This document shows positions 7,622 through 9,160 of a DNA stretch of 9,160 bases, piece by piece (within the stretch, counting starts at the first letter, position 1; the number at the start of each line of letters is the position of its first letter). Source of the stretch: Deltaproteobacteria bacterium (GTDB lineage Bacteria > Myxococcota > Polyangia > Polyangiales > B10-G4); NCBI GenBank assembly GCA_019312705.1, contig JAFDCW010000106.1, positions 1 through 9,160 of the forward strand, in the 5' to 3' direction. The position numbers and the translations under genes are program-made. The notes under the pieces are model-generated. The model did no database searches. It had not been told where the DNA came from and worked only from the letters and a program-made list of their open reading frames with translations.

Positions 7622-7627
7622 ACTATA
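7622..7627 (-). promoter_or_regulatory. TATAGT -10 element of a probable leaderless promoter
   Basis: On the minus strand the sequence reads TATAGT-CAAAC-GTG, with the hexamer 5 nt before the start codon of the sigma54 activator. It matches the sigma70 -10 consensus at five of six positions. Transcription would begin at or next to the G of GTG, giving an mRNA without a 5' leader, which fits the absence of a Shine-Dalgarno. No convincing -35 is seen at 16-18 bp; that space overlaps the inverted repeat at 7638-7660. Confidence 0.5.
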
Positions 7628-7637
7628 GGGGATGGTC

Positions 7638-7660
7638 GGGGGCCGCGCAGGTCGGCCCCC
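7638..7660. terminator. Inverted repeat, possible terminator or operator
   Basis: A perfect 8-bp stem (GGGGGCCG / CGGCCCCC) with a 7-nt loop lies between the stop of the acyl-CoA dehydrogenase-like gene and the activator start. In the minus-strand transcript it is a very stable hairpin 24 nt after the upstream stop codon, but no U-run follows, so it is not a classical intrinsic terminator. It could end the upstream transcript inefficiently, protect its 3' end, or act as DNA (an operator over the -35 region of the next gene). Confidence 0.4.
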
Positions 7661-7684
7661 AGAGACACGACCAAGCGCCAACAA

Positions 7685-8647
7685 TCAGGGGTCGATCACC
7701 CAGGCTCTCGCCCCGATGGCGAGCAGGGCGAGGTCGAGGCGCTTCGACCTCGCCCCCGCGGCGACTCCGAGAATGGGGCGGTCGCGAATCCAGAGCGATC
7801 GCGTCGCGTCATCGACGACATTCCAAAGGCGCTCATCTTCGGCGACCCGCGCGACGCGCCCGATGGCTACCCCGAGGAGTACGTGGGTCTCCGGGTCCAT
7901 CGGGTCGGCTGCACATAGGCCGTGAAGCTCCTGCGCCAGGGCCGCGAGCTCGGCGAGCACCACGGCTGGCGCCCGGTGCCGGCGGGCAAGGCGCGCGAAG
8001 TAGGCGACCAGGGCGCCGTGCACGTGGGCGTCTTCGATTGTTCGGAAGGGCTTCGAGTAGTCGGCGTAGCCGTCCCCGGGAAGCACCGCATCGGACGCGA
8101 CGGCAACCCCGTCGAAGACCGCGCGTCCGTGGGGAACCTCCGCGATGAAGGGCAGAGGCGGCAGGGTCTCGACGCGCACGCCGATGGCGTCCCGGGGCAC
8201 TTGGACCAGGACGAGGCGCGGCCGGCCGTCATCACCGATACCTCGCGTCGCCAGGACGAGCAGTACGTGCGCGGAAGGCCCGAGGGTGACGAAGCTCTTT
8301 TCGCCGGCGAGGACGAATGGCGCCGCATCCCCTGTGAGCTCGGTCGTGATGGCTCGGGGATGATTGCCCGCGTCCTCGGTAACGGCCAAGGCCGCGCGGC
8401 GATCCGGCGCAAGGCTCGGCAAGAGGGCACCCAGCGCCGCTTGGTACCCCGACAGAAACGCCCACGCCGGGCGGTTCGCCGCGAACCCCGCCCAGAGGGC
8501 GAGGTCACCAGAGGATGCATGTCGCTCGGCGAGGGCGCGGTGCACACGCCACCAAGCCTCCACGTCCGGCACGTCGCTGGCCTTGGCGTTGGTGTCGACG
8601 TCGGTGACGAGGGGGGCCGAAAGCAGCTGCCCGAGGAATGAACTCAC
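7685..8647 (-). CDS. Short acyl-CoA dehydrogenase-fold protein (320 aa)
   Basis: The start is GTG at 8647, chosen for a strong AGGGG Shine-Dalgarno at 8655-8659, 7 nt upstream, with a second GAGGGG just before it. The family call rests on the middle: GYQAALGALLP (68-78); VTEDAGNHPRAITTEL (89-104), like the flavin/substrate-binding segment; LAGEKSFVTLGPSAHVLLVLA (113-133), matching the G-x-K-x-FVTxG-x-A core of acyl-CoA dehydrogenases; and FDGVAVASDAVLPGDGY (178-194), like the FDGVxVPxDxVLG strand. Typical members have about 380 residues; this one is about 60 shorter, mainly in the N-terminal helical domain. I cannot identify the catalytic Glu. It may therefore be a divergent flavoprotein that does not carry out ordinary beta-oxidation. 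The gene follows typA by 29 bp without a terminator, so co-transcription is likely. Confidence 0.72.
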   Translation of the reverse strand: MSSFLGQLLSAPLVTDVDTNAKASDVPDVEAWWRVHRALAERHASSGDLALWAGFAANRPAWAFLSGYQAALGALLPSLAPDRRAALAVTEDAGNHPRAITTELTGDAAPFVLAGEKSFVTLGPSAHVLLVLATRGIGDDGRPRLVLVQVPRDAIGVRVETLPPLPFIAEVPHGRAVFDGVAVASDAVLPGDGYADYSKPFRTIEDAHVHGALVAYFARLARRHRAPAVVLAELAALAQELHGLCAADPMDPETHVLLGVAIGRVARVAEDERLWNVVDDATRSLWIRDRPILGVAAGARSKRLDLALLAIGARAWVIDP

Positions 8648-8676
8648 GGCTTGGCCCCTCCCCTCTCGTTGCGGCG

Positions 8677-9160
8677 TCAGCCCTCGGTCGCGGCGAGGGC
8701 GTCCATGCGACGCTTTGGCCGAACGTTGCCGGCGAGGGTCTTTTTGCGCACACGAATCGCGGCGGGGGTCAGTTCGACCAGCTCATCCAGATCGATGAAC
8801 TCGAGGGCCGTCTCGATGGTGAGCCTCCGAGGCGGCGCAATGGCGATGTTCTCATCCTTGCCGGCGGCGCGGACGTTGGTGAGCTTCTTCTCGCGGCATA
8901 CGTTCACGTCGAGGTCGTTTTCGCGATTGTGCTCGCCGATGACCATGCCCTCGTAGACCTGCTCCCCGGGGGCAATGATCATGATGCCCCGGGGCTGGAG
9001 GTTGAAGACCGAGTAGGGGGTCGCCCTGCCCGTCCGGTCTGCGACGATGGCGCCGTTCTTCCGGCGAATCATCGGGCCGGCCCAGGGGATCCATCCATCG
9101 AAGAGGGTATTGAGAAGGCCCGTTCCACGGGTGCTGGTCAGAAACTCCCCGCGGAAGCCG
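8677..9160 (-). CDS. typA: Translational GTPase TypA/BipA, C-terminal part (partial)
   Basis: The last 160 residues before the TGA at 8677-8679 are present; the N-terminal GTPase and translation-factor domains lie beyond the right edge of the window (the family is usually a little over 600 residues). Recognisable TypA signatures in order are GFRGEFLTSTRGTG, then NTLFDGW and PWAGP, then ADRTGRATPYSVFNLQPRG, APGEQVYEGMVIGEHNREND, LDVNVCREKKLTNVRAAG and ETALEFIDLDELVELTPAAI, then RVRKKTLAGNVRPKRR. This covers the family-specific C-terminal domain that contacts the ribosomal A-site region and tRNA. TypA is a ribosome-associated GTPase linked to large-subunit assembly, low-temperature growth and stress. 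Nothing looks broken in the visible part. A dehydrogenase-like gene follows after 29 bp and is probably in the same transcript. Confidence 0.97.
   Translation of the reverse strand, partial: GFRGEFLTSTRGTGLLNTLFDGWIPWAGPMIRRKNGAIVADRTGRATPYSVFNLQPRGIMIIAPGEQVYEGMVIGEHNRENDLDVNVCREKKLTNVRAAGKDENIAIAPPRRLTIETALEFIDLDELVELTPAAIRVRKKTLAGNVRPKRRMDALAATEG

Noticed and set aside
7922..8641. Plus-strand open frame of 239 codons opposite the dehydrogenase-like gene
   Set aside because: It has a Gly/Arg-rich product without motifs, while the minus strand shows acyl-CoA dehydrogenase signatures and a good Shine-Dalgarno.

Overview
This is a GC-rich bacterial window in which every convincing gene lies on the minus strand, so transcription runs from base 9160 towards base 1. 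The content suggests a Myxococcota-type bacterium (Polyangia or Sandaracinus-like). This is inference from gene style, not from a marker phylogeny: Asp/Gly-rich and Cys-rich giant lipoproteins, a MopE-type metal-binding motif, a large sigma54 activator with an ATPase/TPR sensor, and strong G/C preference at third codon positions.

Layout in transcription order: (1) 9160-8677, the C-terminal end of the translational GTPase TypA/BipA, cut by the window edge. (2) 8647-7685, a short, divergent acyl-CoA dehydrogenase-fold protein, 29 bp downstream with a good ribosome binding site. (3) A 68-bp spacer holding a perfect 8-bp-stem inverted repeat and a TATAGT element placed where it would give a leaderless transcript. 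(4) 7616-4014, a 1200-residue regulator: N-terminal P-loop ATPase, a long TPR-like helical region, a complete sigma54-interacting AAA+ domain with an intact GAFTGA loop, and a Fis-type helix-turn-helix. (5) 4017-3601, a 138-residue predicted lipoprotein whose start overlaps the regulator stop by 4 bp (ATGA), so the two are probably translationally coupled. (6) An 85-bp spacer with a perfect 10-bp palindrome. (7) 3515 to beyond base 1, a giant lipoprotein with a signal peptide, a low-complexity Asp/Gly/Thr stalk, about 590 residues of Cys-rich repeats, one MopE-like motif, then at least 11 tandem CC-containing modules reaching the window edge.

The most unusual item is the last part of the giant lipoprotein. 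Seven consecutive modules keep exactly the spacing C-x6-C-x5-CC-x3-C-x(4-12)-C, the C-C-CC-C-C order of inhibitor-cystine-knot (knottin) peptides such as the omega-conotoxins. If these fold as knottins, the protein is a surface-anchored string of cystine-knot beads on a flexible stalk. The other item worth attention is the coupled pair of STAND-like sigma54 activator and small lipoprotein, which looks like a local sensing or response unit. Its target promoters are not evident here: I found no convincing sigma54 -24/-12 site upstream of the giant lipoprotein. No RNA genes, CRISPR arrays or mobile elements were recognised, and there is no gene-free stretch longer than about 100 bp.
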